A stretch of DNA of 62,000 bases from Symbiodinium natans (taxonomy: Eukaryota; Sar; Dinophyceae; Suessiales; Symbiodiniaceae): assembly GCA_905221605.1 (NCBI GenBank), contig CAJNDS010000485.1, forward strand, positions 1 to 62,000. The letters run 5' to 3'. The notes below the pieces were generated by a model that was given only the letters and a program-made list of their open reading frames with translations, was not told the DNA's origin and did not search any database. A program made the translations under genes and the position numbers. Positions 12,054-22,539 of this stretch are shown piece by piece. Position 1 is the stretch's first letter. Each line of letters opens with the position of its first letter.

Positions 12054-12129
12054 CTAAGGCCGTGCAATTTGACGCAAAATGAACTTCTGAGGCGAGCCTG
12101 CCACCCTTGCCAGCAGCGACAGTGATCTC
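12054..12129 (-). CDS. Candidate internal exon, unidentified gene
   Basis: The acceptor CTGGGCAG abuts 12129, and TTAG|GTGAGC is an excellent donor after 12054. The phase-0 frame reads EITVAAGKGGRLASEVHFAS, then NCTAL. It sits about 450 bases downstream of the PDZ-like exons and probably belongs to the same transcript. Confidence 0.45.
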
Positions 12130-12308
12130 CTGCCCAGAATTGAGGCGTGATCACCGACAGTACTTGGGCTATGCCGGAAGCGCTTCACAGGATACCTGAC
12201 TTTTGCACCGCGACTGCTTTCGTTTGCGCTGATAATTCTGCTTCTTTTGCTGCAAGGCACGCGTCCAAGCACAGCGTCTCGTGCAGTCAACGCATGTCAA
12301 CATTCAAC

Positions 12309-12387
12309 AATATATACATGCATATTTTTAAAAAAAAAATACATATATATATATAAATATAAATATATATATATATACACAAAAAAA
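12309..12387. repeat. Poly-A / TA microsatellite
   Basis: An A run is followed by TA and TAAA units and a second A run. This is a compound simple repeat. Confidence 0.92.
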
Positions 12388-12577
12388 TCCCGGTCAAAAA
12401 CTCTCAAGAGACGCAGCAGCCGGCCTGTGGCCGCTCGATGACCAGATCAACCTACATAGCCAGGCACAGATTTGAACTGAACGTGCCTGATCTCACTGAA
12501 TGTTGCAGAGTGTCCTTGCAAAAATGCGGCATCATCCAACATCATTCTCAACATCAACTCCACGGGAGCCCCGACGC

Positions 12578-12658
12578 CTGGTCTGACTTGCGTATCGACT
12601 CGTACACCATCTTCGAGGAGCCCTTAACGCCATTCGCAGCAGCAATGCAGTCCCCGAC
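12578..12658 (-). CDS. PDZ-like domain, C-terminal exon
   Basis: It begins right after a CTGATGCAG acceptor and reads VGDCIAAANGVKGSSKMVYE then SIRKSDQ. The VGDxI...NGVKG pattern is the betaC-alphaB core of PDZ-like domains that are plentiful in dinoflagellate proteins (family knowledge from memory). Joined in phase 0 to 12707-12784 it gives a continuous PDZ-like core, WNKDNPDKTLK-VGDCIAAANG. The donor is probably CAG|GCGTCG, a GC type. PDZ domains bind short C-terminal peptides; the partner here is unknown. The intervening intron would be only 48 bases, which is short. Confidence 0.55.
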
Positions 12659-12706
12659 CTGCATCAGGCACAGCTTTCATCAAGTGCAAACCCACTGTGG
12701 CCACAC

Positions 12707-12784
12707 CTTCAGAGTTTTGTCTGGGTTGTCTTTGTTCCACGCGGCGGCGGCGCCACCGACAACGTCAAAGATCAGACACCGATC
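12707..12784 (-). CDS. PDZ-like domain, N-terminal exon
   Basis: A very strong acceptor, CCTCCTCCTGCACAG, abuts 12784, and AAG|GTGTGG gives the donor. The exon is exactly 26 codons and reads DRCLIFDVVGGAAAAWNKDN then PDKTLK. The WNK.NP...LKV motif continues directly into VGD of the next exon, as in dinoflagellate PDZ-like repeats. The match across the junction is the best evidence for splicing in the left region. Confidence 0.58.
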
Positions 12785-12840
12785 CTGTGCAGGAGGAGGC
12801 GGAGGGCAGGGCACATCCGTCTTGCCAGCATGAGGTGAGC

Positions 12841-12967
12841 CTTGAAGCCAGATCCAGTTTCAGAAAGGTCCTGGGTTCAAACCACATCGGCTCTCCCCAC
12901 GTGCTGTTGCAACCAAGCCAAGAGGCTGCAGTCTCGAAGTCCAAGCGCAAGCCATAGGATCCAGAGT
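12841..12967 (-). CDS. Candidate exon upstream of the PDZ-like exons
   Basis: The frame reads GSYGLRLDFETAASWLGCN then STWGEPMWFEPRTFLKLDL. It follows a CACCCAG acceptor and ends at a possible GC donor. The opening GLRLDFE resembles the first strand of a PDZ-like domain. The phase does not match the next exon under these boundaries, so one splice site is probably different. Confidence 0.38.
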
Positions 12968-14212
12968 CTGGGTGGCGATTCGAGAGCATTGGGACATGGA
13001 AACTTATGTGCAAAGCTTATGTCCTCACAGCTACGCCACAATGTGACAACAAGAAAGTCAGTCGTCAAGCCAGAAAGATTAGGAGATCGAATGTCGCCCT
13101 ATCCCTATTCTCGAGTCAAGGAGAACGAATTGCTACAAACAAGCTTGCAAAAACAACTATGTGACGAAAACCACGAGCATGGCTTTTGAGACTTGCGCCC
13201 TTCTTTAGGCACACCGGGAACTTCGTCAGCAGATTCGGAAGTTGCTCTTTCTGCAGCACCTGGGTGTGTCGGGTGTGTCCTCGAACTGCCACGAAACAAC
13301 CCAACGCAACAACCACCAAGCTCCTGGCCGCAACAGGTTGCCCCAATTCCCTGAAAAAGCAGCACATGGAAGATTGCAATGGAAATGGGCATTCATGCTG
13401 CTGCAAGGGAGAAGCTCATGCCCATCACGCGAGTTTCGCATGTCTGTCAACAAGGGGAACATTGTAGCAGTGATGCACAGCAGTTGGGATGTTTGTCCAA
13501 GCCTGCTGCCTTCCTGGCATGTAGCTACACCAGCTATCCATGCAACGTATCGGTCCGAGTGGCTGTTCGCAAAAATCATCTTGCATGCCACTGGAAGCCT
13601 CGTTTCACGCTGGCTCACCCGCGCAGTGTGAGATGCACCCAGTGGCCAAACCCATGTCACAAGTCCCAACGCATGCAATCATATCGAATCCGCGGCAAGC
13701 GGCTGGGAAAGGCGATGCACCCTGGCAGACACAACGACAAATTCTTGGACGTGCGCAAGTTCAAAAATCATGCACCTATGCGCAAGCACCTCAGCCTGTT
13801 TGGCATCGTCCGGCGCGCTGTAAGACTCAGCAGGGTATCCACCAGGTCCAATGTCCTCAGTCGCTGTTGACCAACCCCGGTTCATGACAGAACTCATAAC
13901 AGCCGCGGTCCTGTGGATTGTTGCAGCAGCACGCCGACCACATGCGTATTAAAATTGAATATTGTACAAGACTGCTACAACAACTCGCTGGAGCCTTTCG
14001 TGCGCAAGCGACAAAACTTCAGCATCCACATTTGAGCGTGCTTGCACCTAAACCCGCTTCGGTTGGGTTCAATCATATTGGGTCATGCATGCTTCTGTTT
14101 GTTTGCCTGGCCAAGCTGTTGATTTCGTTCAACACAAACACGATAAAAGATGCAATCGGTAGGGAGCGTGCACGAACTCACAGCCACCAAGCCTTAAAAT
14201 TCGCCCGGGAAG
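12968..14212. other. No firmly supported gene; possible first exons
   Basis: Minus-strand fragments such as APDDAKQAEVLAHR (13776-13817, CAG acceptor, GTGCAT donor) hint that the spliced gene extends to about 13.9 kb, but they are too short to stand alone. No promoter or start codon can be assigned. Confidence 0.35.
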
Positions 14213-14715
14213 ACTTAGGGTTTTCTAGGGTTTTGGCTTAGGGTTTTTAAGGGTTTAGGGCATTTTAGGGCTTAGTTTTTTGGGGCTTAGGGCTTTTCAG
14301 GGTTTAGGGTTTGGGGCGCTTTAGGGCTTAGGGCTTTTAGGGTTTAGTGATGTTTTAGGGTTTTGGGTTTAGGGCGTTTCAGGGTTTAGGGTTTTTTAGG
14401 GCTTAAGGTTTTTTAGGGTTGAGGGCTTCTTCAGGGCTTAGGGTTTTGCAGGGTTCAGGGCTTTTTAGGTTTAGGGCTTAGGGTTTTTTAGGGTTTAGGG
14501 TTTCGTCGGGCTTAGGGTTTTTTAGGATTTAGGGCCTTTTAGGGTCTAGGGTTTTTTTGGGTTTAAGGTTTAGGGCGTTTCAGGGCTTAGGGCTTTTGAG
14601 GGCTAGGGTTTTTTAGGGTTTAGGGGCCAAAGACTTTTTAGGGTTTAGGGCTTTTTAGGGCTTAGGGCTTAATAGGGCTTTTTAGGGGTTTTTTAGGGTT
14701 GTTTAGGGTTTGGGG
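14213..14715. repeat. Degenerate telomere-like array
   Basis: About 500 bases are made of TTTAGGG and GGGCTTAGGG-like units separated by T runs and GGGCTTTT spacers. The array is much less regular than the block at 6312. It marks either a decayed internal telomere or a telomere-derived satellite. It abuts an abrupt change to AT-rich sequence. Confidence 0.9.
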
Positions 14716-15345
14716 CGAAGCGTAAACCAAACCCCCAATTCCCTCATAAATACTGCGGGTGCCAACAGTCCAGGTACCAAAATCACTAAATCCCTTATTA
14801 GCGCACCCTTGTAATACTATTAATACACGGGCGCTTTACTTCGCGCGATAAATGAGAGAACGCAGTGAGTGAATGCATGCGTGCGCCCTTGTAAGCCCGT
14901 GTAAACAATAAGATAACAGTGAAGAGAACAAATGAATACAATAAATGAAGTGAATTTATGAGCGAATTAATTGTATGCACGCGTGAACGTAACGCACGTC
15001 CCGTATATTATTACTGCGCGTTAATAAAACTATAAATTAGTGCATGAATTACATTATAAACGCGCATTAATATCTTTATTAGGACGTGCACTAATATACT
15101 AACAATAGCATCCCTAACTATCGTGAAACCTGTTACATGCATCGCAAAACTTGTAAGAGCTAAAGGCATAAGCGATAGGCATTGCCGACGATCTGCATGC
15201 AAAGCATCCAGGAATCCTTTTCGGACAGTGATTTATAACCGTGTGCGGTAAAAATGCTGCACTACGTGTATACCTATGCTTCGAATCTGGCGTGGCTTGC
15301 TCGAACAATTTAATGAGAGTTTTTGCGGTTCCTTTTGTAATTAAA
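14716..15345. other. AT-rich block without genes
   Basis: Base composition shifts sharply to AT-rich, with many TTAATA, ATAAAT and TATTA words. No coding frame of substance is present on either strand. The block lies between the telomere-like array and a palindrome, and may be inserted foreign or organellar sequence. I found no rRNA, tRNA or organelle gene in it. Confidence 0.6.
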
Positions 15346-15356
15346 TATTCCGCTAT

Positions 15357-15433
15357 ATAGCCCGCGATACAGCCGCGATTAGCGATCAGGCGATAGTCAC
15401 GTGATCGCGAATCACGGCTGTACCACGGGCTAT
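15357..15433. repeat. Imperfect inverted repeat, about 32 bp arms
   Basis: The left arm 15357-15388 and right arm 15402-15433 are inverted copies with about four mismatches around a 13-base centre (shared core TACAGCCG). It could form a cruciform or hairpin. It may be a miniature inverted-repeat transposon or a binding site. No target duplication is evident. Confidence 0.75.
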
Positions 15434-15784
15434 GTAAACTAACTTACTCTTAGATGCAACCGGCGTGCGGGGTTACCTGGCCACTCTCTCTTTGCAAATG
15501 TCCCGGAAGCTGTCATTCCAGACTCACATGACTTTGGGGGAAGGGACGTGATGGGACGTGTGTCGAACAAGAAGTATGCGACAAACAAACTGTTGTTGGT
15601 GAAGCGAAGAAATACAAAACGCCTTATCAACAATGAACGGTTAAAAGGCGCAGTATAAACTTTGCGACTATTTCCATGTAGTGACAAAATACCAATAAGG
15701 TGATGATGACGAACTTGTTCAACCAAGTTTGGAAACGACAAGAAAAAACTTCGTTCGTGGGATGCAGTGGAAGCAATTTCCCAC
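15434..15784. other. No supported gene
   Basis: A minus-strand frame of 120 codons covers this interval, but its composition is unconvincing and it begins in the minisatellite. I see nothing else. Confidence 0.4.
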
Positions 15785-16135
15785 TGCTCCACCTTACCCA
15801 CATTTACCCACCATTCGCACCACTACCCACCGGACCATTCCCACCATTACCAGCCGCCATTACCCACCACTAGCCACTCCAACTACCCACCATGCCCACC
15901 AATACCTACCATTCCCACACCTTCAATGACCTAGCATTACTCACCGCCCCCAGACGCATGTAAACGCCCCGTCAACCGTAATCCACCATTCCTACCATTA
16001 CCATTCCCACCATTGCCCGCCCACCGTTCGAAGCTTTACCCGCCAATTCACACCATTGCTCACCATGACGCGCCATTCCAAACAGAATTCACGACTACAC
16101 ATGACATCACAACCACAACTACCCCATTACTCGCA
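15785..16135. repeat. ACCC/CCATT-rich minisatellite
   Basis: Irregular units of ACCCACC and CCATT(A/C) alternate on the plus strand for about 350 bases. The threonine- and histidine-rich frames across it are by-products of the repeat. Confidence 0.8.
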
Positions 16136-17253
16136 TTCCCACCTCTCTCTTGTATCTGTTTCCAAAAACTGGCCTCTGTTGTGGCGTGGCCTCTGGCTGT
16201 TTGGTTGTGGGGGCAAGTCCTTCCTCCCTGATTTGGCGGGAACTCGTTCCAAAACGCGGTCCTGGGGGCTTAGGGCTGGCTTTTAGAAGGGTCAAAAGTG
16301 CCCGTAAAATGCGCGCAAAATCTTTTGGGCCATGGTGTGGCCTGGCGGGGTCGGAGTTTGGAGGTTCGACTTCCACTGGATGAGGTCAAGTGCGTCTGAA
16401 CTACCGCAAACTGCAGGAGAGACTGCGGTAGAGACGGAGTTTCTAAGTCCAGAGACTCAAATATTTATCGTAACAGGAGGGATTCCACAAACACTTCGAA
16501 AAAACTCCCGCCAAACCCCCTCCGCAAAACTCCACAAAGACAAAATGACTCCACAAAGACTCGAAAGATTCCAGAAAGATTCCAAAAGACTAGCCGAAAT
16601 TTCACCGATGCTGGCAGACTCAACACACCTATGAGTACTGCAAGACTCGATTCCGACGATGAGCGCTGCAGACTCGAAGGAACATTGCAGGATTCCAACG
16701 GTCCAGTAAAAGGTGTTGCAAGCCAGCAGCAAGCTGTACGCAACCCTCTGCACGTCGAGAGCTTGAAAGCTCTAAATAACAAGATAATGTCACGCGACTT
16801 CAAACCATGGCAACCCCGACCACAGCAGAAAGAAGTTTCACCTGGTCCTTCGTCACTCAATATATCGCCCGAGAGGAACATGTCCGCCACGCAGGCCCTG
16901 AACTTTCTCAACCCCAGCTCAACCCCTCAAATCCCTAAACCCTGAAGCCCTAAACGTTTCCAAGACTTGAAAGGTGCTACGCCAGCTGGGCCCCGCAAGC
17001 CTTTAGGGTTTAGGGTTTAGGGTCCGCCGACCCTGGCGGCGTGCAGGTTTCTGGAGGTGAAAACCTCCCTTTTTCCCTCCTTACCCCCTAAACGCGGGGG
17101 GGGGGGGGGGGGGTAGGGGTCCGGCAGCTTGTCCTTGGAGGGCCAGGCCACCCACACCGCGTGTACTCATGGATCATAGCCACGAAGAGAGATCCAGCGA
17201 CGGCTCGTGTCAGGGACCTGTCAAGTGAGAGCTGCGAGGCCAAGTTTTTGCAC
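16136..17253. repeat. Low-complexity region with CAAAGACTC-type words, short telomere motif and poly-G
   Basis: From about 16480 to 16640, words such as CCACAAAGACTC and GATTCCAAAAG recur irregularly. Three TTTAGGG units lie at about 17002-17025, and CCCTAAA words at 16930-16950. A run of 18 G occupies 17096-17113. Overlapping frames here show no domain. Confidence 0.6.
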
Positions 17254-17843
17254 CTATCTCTCAGCACTATGTCTCCGAACGGGCAGCAGGAGTCTGCACG
17301 AGCGCTCAGCCCTTTTTAGCGCAAGAGGCGAAGACACTCCAGCTGTGCAATGATCTCGCTGACTGTATCTGCGCTGGTCCTGACGATCTTTCCAAGGTTC
17401 GCTTTGAAACTCCTGATAGCCCGCTTTGGCCTCGCTGCAGATTTTGAGCAGCACATTGGGCATGTCCTGAACGGTTTCACCCCTCAGCGGCTTCCTGGCT
17501 TTGGCTTGGCTTGTCCCGTCCAAGTCGGCGGCTCCCTTGATGCTGCCGTAGCGGCACTGCGCAGCCATGTATTCAGCAAGTCGTGGTGAGCTCCGGCACA
17601 GGCAGAGTTGCACTTGATGGCTCGCCCAACCTCGTCTAAAACCGTGGCTTCTTTCGTCGGAAGATCAACACCGTCGCACCAGCATACCTCAAAAGGCTGC
17701 AAAACCTTACGCAAATGCTCATCCTGCGTGGGGTAGAGCTCCAAGAACGGAACCCAGGCATTGTTGGCATTCGATTTTCTTTCCATGCAATGCTGGCGAA
17801 ACCTTGCAGCCAGTGCATTTGCCACACATTTTTCCCATGGCAC
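17254..17843 (-). pseudogene. Degraded or spliced coding sequence, unidentified
   Basis: Coding-like sequence switches frame at least twice. The upstream part contains a cysteine cluster, KCTGCKVSPALHGKKIEC, possibly zinc binding. The middle reads VPFLELYPTQDEHLRKVLQ and EATVLDEVGRAIKCNSACAG. After a one-base shift near 17590 it continues IKGAADLDGTSQAKARKPLR and VLLKICSEAKAGYQEF. Either this is a frameshifted relic or small introns are present. I do not recognise the protein. A run of 11 T lies just upstream. Confidence 0.35.
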
Positions 17844-17845
17844 AC

Positions 17846-17856
17846 TTTTTTTTTTT
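17846..17856 (-). other. Poly-T run (poly-A on the minus strand)
   Basis: Eleven T in a row read as A11 on the minus strand. It could be the tail of a retrotransposed minus-strand transcript ending here. No target-site duplication was found to confirm it. Confidence 0.3.
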
Positions 17857-18279
17857 GGACTGGCGCCTCTTTACTACATCAGTAGCACAGTAGGCCGGTC
17901 TTGTTGGGCTCGACGAAAAGGGTGAAACAGAGTCAGCGCACACAACCCGCCAGACACAACACGAAACCACCAAAGAACAGACACCGAAGAAACAAAGCGA
18001 GCAATCGAGCTAAACTACTAGATACCCCACGGACTCAGTACTCGAGGTCGTCAATGAAGTCCCGGTGCACAAGGAAGCACAGAGCTTGTGGGGGATTCGC
18101 AAAATGCGACGTTGCCAGATTCACAAAATCACCATCATGTAGCCACTGGTGCGACAGCGGTTAGTCAACCCGAGGTCATCAGACGAGGTTCGGATCGCTT
18201 AATCGTTGTCAAGGAAAGACAACCAACACTCAATGGCGAAAGGAAGTTGCAAGTCAGACTCCCAAGGGGGGATGAAAGA
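17857..18279. other. No supported gene
   Basis: No convincing frame, RNA gene or repeat is visible between the poly-T run and the decayed gene copies. Confidence 0.4.
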
Positions 18280-19875
18280 TGTGCATATGCCCCATGGTGG
18301 TCAGCCAGTGGGGACTTAACAGCAAGAACAATCCAGGCAAGACCGGCCCAGGGCACTCCATGGTGGTCAGCCAGTGGAGTAGCTCCGAGCACAGGGTTCA
18401 CCAGTCAACCTGGAGCGCAAGTGCCCACCCTCAAAGGTGCCCGCGCACGGCCAGAGGGGGGGGCGAGAGTAGCAGCAGCTACCGATTACCTGGCGCACAA
18501 GGGCCCACCCTCAGAGGCGCCCGCGCACGGTCAGAGGGGAGGCGAGAGTAGCAGCAGTTACCGATTCCACGGGGAGAGTCCACGGCGAGTTACCAAACCC
18601 TTAACGCCACAGGGTTTTAATGACACCGAGGGACCTCCCAGTCCAGGCATCTCACACAAGGCCACGCCACTTTGGCACTGGTCTGCGCATCGGCACGCAT
18701 CAGGTCCCTTCACCCAAACCCGCGAGGTACGTCGGTAAGGAGATGGGAGGGCTCACATCACCGTCATGCAGCCACCAATGCGAATACATTCAGCGCCAGC
18801 CAAGGCCGTTCACGAGAAGGTTCACAGTTTCGCCATCACAGGTGGAGCAAAGTCGTGCCTCAGCACGGAACGTTGTAGGTGTCAACCTTCGTGTTCCGAA
18901 GTATAAAGTTGCCCCATGGTGGTCAGCCAGTGGGGACTTAACGGCAAGAACAAAGGGGTAGGACCAGCCCAGAGTGCTCCATGGTGGTCAGCCAGTGGAG
19001 CCTCTCCGAGCATAAAGCGCAACGTTCTTTGACTCACAAGAGCTCGTCCGCCGGCCAAAGCAGGCTTGACTGCTTCGTTCCACTTAGAGCCATCAGGTAA
19101 ACCAAAGCAGGCGGGGACCCCACCAGCCCCGCAGGAAGCGGGAGAATCCCCCAGTCGAAACTTCGCACTCAAGGCCAAGCAACTATCTCCTTGGCCGGTG
19201 AGGGTTGAGGGTTCAATACCCAGAATCAGCCCGTCCATGCCCAAACTGACAGACGTCGGTGAGGAGATGTGAGGGCTCACATCACGCTTGGCCACCTACC
19301 GATGGGGAGGTAGTCATGTATGGCTGCTTTGACGCAAGCAGAGATATACACCCAAGCAGGACAGGGAACCCCGCAGCAACCCAAGCACAGGCGAGAATGG
19401 CTCTCGTGAAGGCCAGGTTGTCCACAGGTGCTCGCTGGCACATTGCCAGGGAAGTGGAAACCTGATCTCCGCGTAGAAGTGTCCACAGCCCAGAAGCAGC
19501 ATCCCCTAGCTGGTCTCTCCCAATTGGCATGACGCAGGCAACCTGCCCACCTAGAGGGGGCAGAGGAAAGGAAGATTGGCCGTTTTACCGATGACAGAGC
19601 CGGAACATCCAGGCAGGATCGGCCCAGGGCAGTCCGTGGCAGATGGCCAGTGGAGCAACCACGAAAGAAAGGCCCCCCGTCACCATAGGCACAACGCAGG
19701 GCCGACACAGAAGGGTGTTCACAGGTGCAGGCAGTGAGCACACACACAAAACAAGCACGATCCAATCCGTGGCATAGACCACGAGAGGGTTGCCAAACCA
19801 AGAATACCCCGAGGTAGTCTTGCGGCATGTATCGGCGAGGAGATGCGAGGGCTCACATCACGCTAGGCAGCATGC
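18280..19875 (-). pseudogene. Tandem decayed copies of the small hydrolase-like gene at 48120-48900
   Basis: Three partial copies lie head to tail. Each repeats a landmark near GAGGGCTCACATCAC (about 18740, 19265 and 19843), matched by a near-identical stretch at about 48477. The units CCATGGTGGTCAGCCAGTGG recur at about 18289, 18358, 18912 and 18980. In the copy at 19314-19502 a minus-strand frame still reads LLGCGHFY...FPLPWQ, matching LLPGCGHFYVENMHPLPWQ of the intact relative. None has an open frame of full length, so they are relics of local duplication. Confidence 0.7.
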
Positions 19876-19938
19876 CATGAAAGGACTCAATGGCGCGTTC
19901 ATGGCGTCAGTAGGAGCCCTCAGATGACAGCTTGCTGT

Positions 19939-22233
19939 CTATTGCCAGGAGCCCTCCCAGTCCGGACGCCGAGAGCGATGGCCATCTGAGGTGGTATGGG
20001 AACGCGTACGGCTGGGCATGACCTGCATTGGAGGCAGCTCTTGCTCATCAACCCCCCACTCAGGGATGCCGTCCGGAATGGGGATACCTCTGTATCTTGT
20101 CATTGAGGTTTGGGCCGCGAGCCACATCACCCGGACAGCTTCCTGGATTTGCCGGTACTGCACAACACCTTCGTCCTTATACTGATAGGGGAAGGAGGTA
20201 ACTGCCGCACGTAGGGCCGAAGGATCAGGGTCCTTGGAGGTGCCATGGCAGTACATCTTAAACCAGAAGCTGTTGAGTCGCTGCTTGGTTTGATGTTTAG
20301 CCCGCATGAGCCCCTTAATGGCAGCCCAGTGAGCAGTGGCTGCGTCATACCACTCATTTCGGGGACGTTTTGGCCCATGCTTGGTGGGTGTGGTGCTGAT
20401 CCCTTTCCAATGCGCATCGAAGATGACTGGCAGTCGGAAAGGGGCTGAGACATCCACTTCTCGCAAAGCTGCAAGGTCAGTGGTTCGCAGCTCCGAGAAG
20501 CGCCAATCATTCACCTGTGCCTCGGGTTCGTCCTCCGCATCCGACATGTCATCCATCGGGCAGGGAGAACCTTCGTTAGTTTCAGAAGAGATGCTGACGA
20601 CCTCCGGCGAGGCTGCCGCAGTGTTCACTTCCACAGGCGCAGCCAAGGGCGAGGAGAGCAAGCACTCTAGGGGCAACACTCGCCGTAGAAAAACAGCCAT
20701 TCTGTGAAAAGTGTCAGGCCATTCCAAGTTATAAACTGACCAAAAGTGTTCAATGTTTTGGTTGGCCACCGAGGCCGCAAGGGCAAGCCGGACGGCGTCA
20801 AGGAAATGGGCAGGGGGGAGGTCCGGCCTAAATTCTTGATAGTGCCTTTGCCCAAGTGTCTCTGTGCCCTGCAGCGTGATGCCTAGGAACGTATTCAGGT
20901 TGGGCTGGGCAAGCCTGGCCTTTTCCACGTCCGTGTGCTTAGCAGCTGCGGCCCATGCCTGCAAGGCTTCTTGGGAGGCTTGGCCAGTGACTTGTGGCAG
21001 TCCACTGTGCGCGTCCATCACATATTTGGTAGTAGGGCACTTGGGACACCGATAAGCGCGGCCAGCTAAGAAGGCCACCATGGCTGCGGGCGGCACATTG
21101 ATCTGCAGGTCAGTAATTTTATTGTCAGATTCAGGAAAACCAATAACAATGGGCAGCCCGGCCGTTCGCTCCAGGGGACCTTTTTGGTGGGACTCGAATG
21201 CGAGCAGAAGTGCACCCAGCCAATAATCTGGGTCAGCGTAGCTGAGCATTGCAGGAAAACTGGCATTGATGACACTCGCTTCCGACACCGCAGAGAAAAG
21301 ATCCGCGATGTACTGCGCTGTGGTAAGAAAGCCATACCCCACCAGGGACTCCGAAAGCCTTGCTTTGTCCAGCTGCGGGACCGGGCAATCCAACATTACA
21401 GCAAGGTCGAAATGCTGCAATGCCCCCGACAGTCTAAGACACTGCGTGATGATAGGGTCATAAACCTTCAAATACGCCGCCGGAAACGTTTCAGGCAGAT
21501 GCAGTAGCGTGTCCGCAATTCCGATCAGCATGTCCGAGTCTTGCAGCTGGTTCGGTATGCCGTTCAAAAACACCTCATAGGCCCTATATGCCCGAAGCTG
21601 CTGGCAGTGTGTTGTGAGGTGTTGCGAGTCACGCAGGCTCATGTAGGGCCGAGGTTTGACATTCTTACCAAAGTGATGTCCCGCTGCAAGTGCGCGCCAC
21701 ATGAGATCACAGACTGAGCCTGTGTTGCTCTGCATGATGGGTGCACAGGCTGGGGCGCTGGGGTCGCGGGTGCCGCTGGGCTCGCTAGGCCCTCGAGGCT
21801 TGGCTTTTGGTGGTTCCAGATGCTGAGAGCCGTCTTTGTCCAAAACGAGAGGCCGACTTTCCTTGCGAGCTTGGACAGCGGGCACAGGCCTGGCGGGGAT
21901 GGGCGTCGGGCCATGGGGAGGCATAGGGAGATACGATTTAGGTTCCGTCAGGCCAAGTGAGTCCGTGGGAGACTTAGCGCAAGGGGGCTGTGATGCCTCA
22001 ACTGTCCTAATCCCCTCCGGAAATGTTGCGTGCGTGGGCCGTGTCCGGGGGCTGGGTGGACGTCGTACGCCAGGCGGTGGGTCCCTAATGTTGCCTCCAC
22101 TACGGGGTGGACACGAGGCGGCGCTACTCCCTCCGATCCTGTGGGCAACTTCACCAGAGGGAGTCGTCACACAAGCATCCAGAGCACTAGGACTCACGAC
22201 CGGCACAACCGCAGGCTCTGTCGTTGCAGGCTC
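19939..22233 (-). CDS. Large host ORF, part 3 of 3 (C-terminal 764 residues)
   Basis: This is the last segment of a 1520-codon ORF that two retrotransposons interrupt. The segment starts at GAG (22233), immediately after the element 1 boundary, and ends at a stop at 19939. It opens with a proline-rich, low-order region of about 170 residues. A structured part follows with a possible CxxC pair in YRCPKCPTTKYVMDAHSG and the phrase GITLQGTETLGQRHYQEF, then an acidic linker (DDMSDAEDEPEAQ) and a basic helical tail (KAKHQTKQRLN, in part). From memory this resembles an abundant uncharacterised dinoflagellate repeat-borne family. No enzymatic function can be assigned. An apparent longer start inside the element end (a GTG at 22263) is an artefact of the insertion. 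Confidence 0.75.
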   Translation of the reverse strand, partial: EPATTEPAVVPVVSPSALDACVTTPSGEVAHRIGGSSAASCPPRSGGNIRDPPPGVRRPPSPRTRPTHATFPEGIRTVEASQPPCAKSPTDSLGLTEPKSYLPMPPHGPTPIPARPVPAVQARKESRPLVLDKDGSQHLEPPKAKPRGPSEPSGTRDPSAPACAPIMQSNTGSVCDLMWRALAAGHHFGKNVKPRPYMSLRDSQHLTTHCQQLRAYRAYEVFLNGIPNQLQDSDMLIGIADTLLHLPETFPAAYLKVYDPIITQCLRLSGALQHFDLAVMLDCPVPQLDKARLSESLVGYGFLTTAQYIADLFSAVSEASVINASFPAMLSYADPDYWLGALLLAFESHQKGPLERTAGLPIVIGFPESDNKITDLQINVPPAAMVAFLAGRAYRCPKCPTTKYVMDAHSGLPQVTGQASQEALQAWAAAAKHTDVEKARLAQPNLNTFLGITLQGTETLGQRHYQEFRPDLPPAHFLDAVRLALAASVANQNIEHFWSVYNLEWPDTFHRMAVFLRRVLPLECLLSSPLAAPVEVNTAAASPEVVSISSETNEGSPCPMDDMSDAEDEPEAQVNDWRFSELRTTDLAALREVDVSAPFRLPVIFDAHWKGISTTPTKHGPKRPRNEWYDAATAHWAAIKGLMRAKHQTKQRLNSFWFKMYCHGTSKDPDPSALRAAVTSFPYQYKDEGVVQYRQIQEAVRVMWLAAQTSMTRYRGIPIPDGIPEWGVDEQELPPMQVMPSRTRSHTTSDGHRSRRPDWEGSWQ

Positions 22234-22520
22234 CTTATTTTCGGTATACTTGGGAAGGCACACCAGAGTTTAGATCGCCAAGTTGTCGATCAACTAAAAA
22301 CACGGAAGCAATAAGATAAAACATCACATCCCCCCAGCAAAAGAGTGAGAGACAAGAACATGAAATGAAAGCATGCAATCACTCGGACAACCCTTCTCTT
22401 TTTACACAGACGGGGGCGTGGCACGGTGAAGAGTGCTTGCATATAGCAAGAGAAAGTGGGCACTCCCAAAATCTCTGCTGCCAGAGAGCGCAGTCGCTCG
22501 AGTTGCCACCTACACCCCCA
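22234..22520 (-). repeat. Element 1 terminal repeat B2
   Basis: This is the 3' terminal repeat, the same as B1 except for one extra C near 22330. It ends at the host junction GGCTC|CTT. Confidence 0.93.
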
Positions 22521-22539
22521 ATCAGGGAGGGCGGGCGGG

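Noticed and set aside
12968-13678. A 150-codon minus-strand frame at 13226-13678
   Set aside because: Mixed composition with no domain or consistent splice sites. Only small parts look coding.
14716-15345. Organelle or tRNA/rRNA genes in the AT-rich block
   Set aside because: I found no cloverleaf, conserved rRNA segment or organelle protein frame.
15729-16231. Thr/His/Pro-rich plus-strand ORFs
   Set aside because: Produced by the ACCC/CCATT minisatellite.
19991-20707. Plus-strand ORFs opposite the host gene
   Set aside because: Shadows of the long minus-strand frame, with no domain and biased composition.
22234-22263. Start of a 774-residue reading at GTG 22263
   Set aside because: The start lies in repeat B2 of element 1. 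The host frame begins at 22233 as a continuation.
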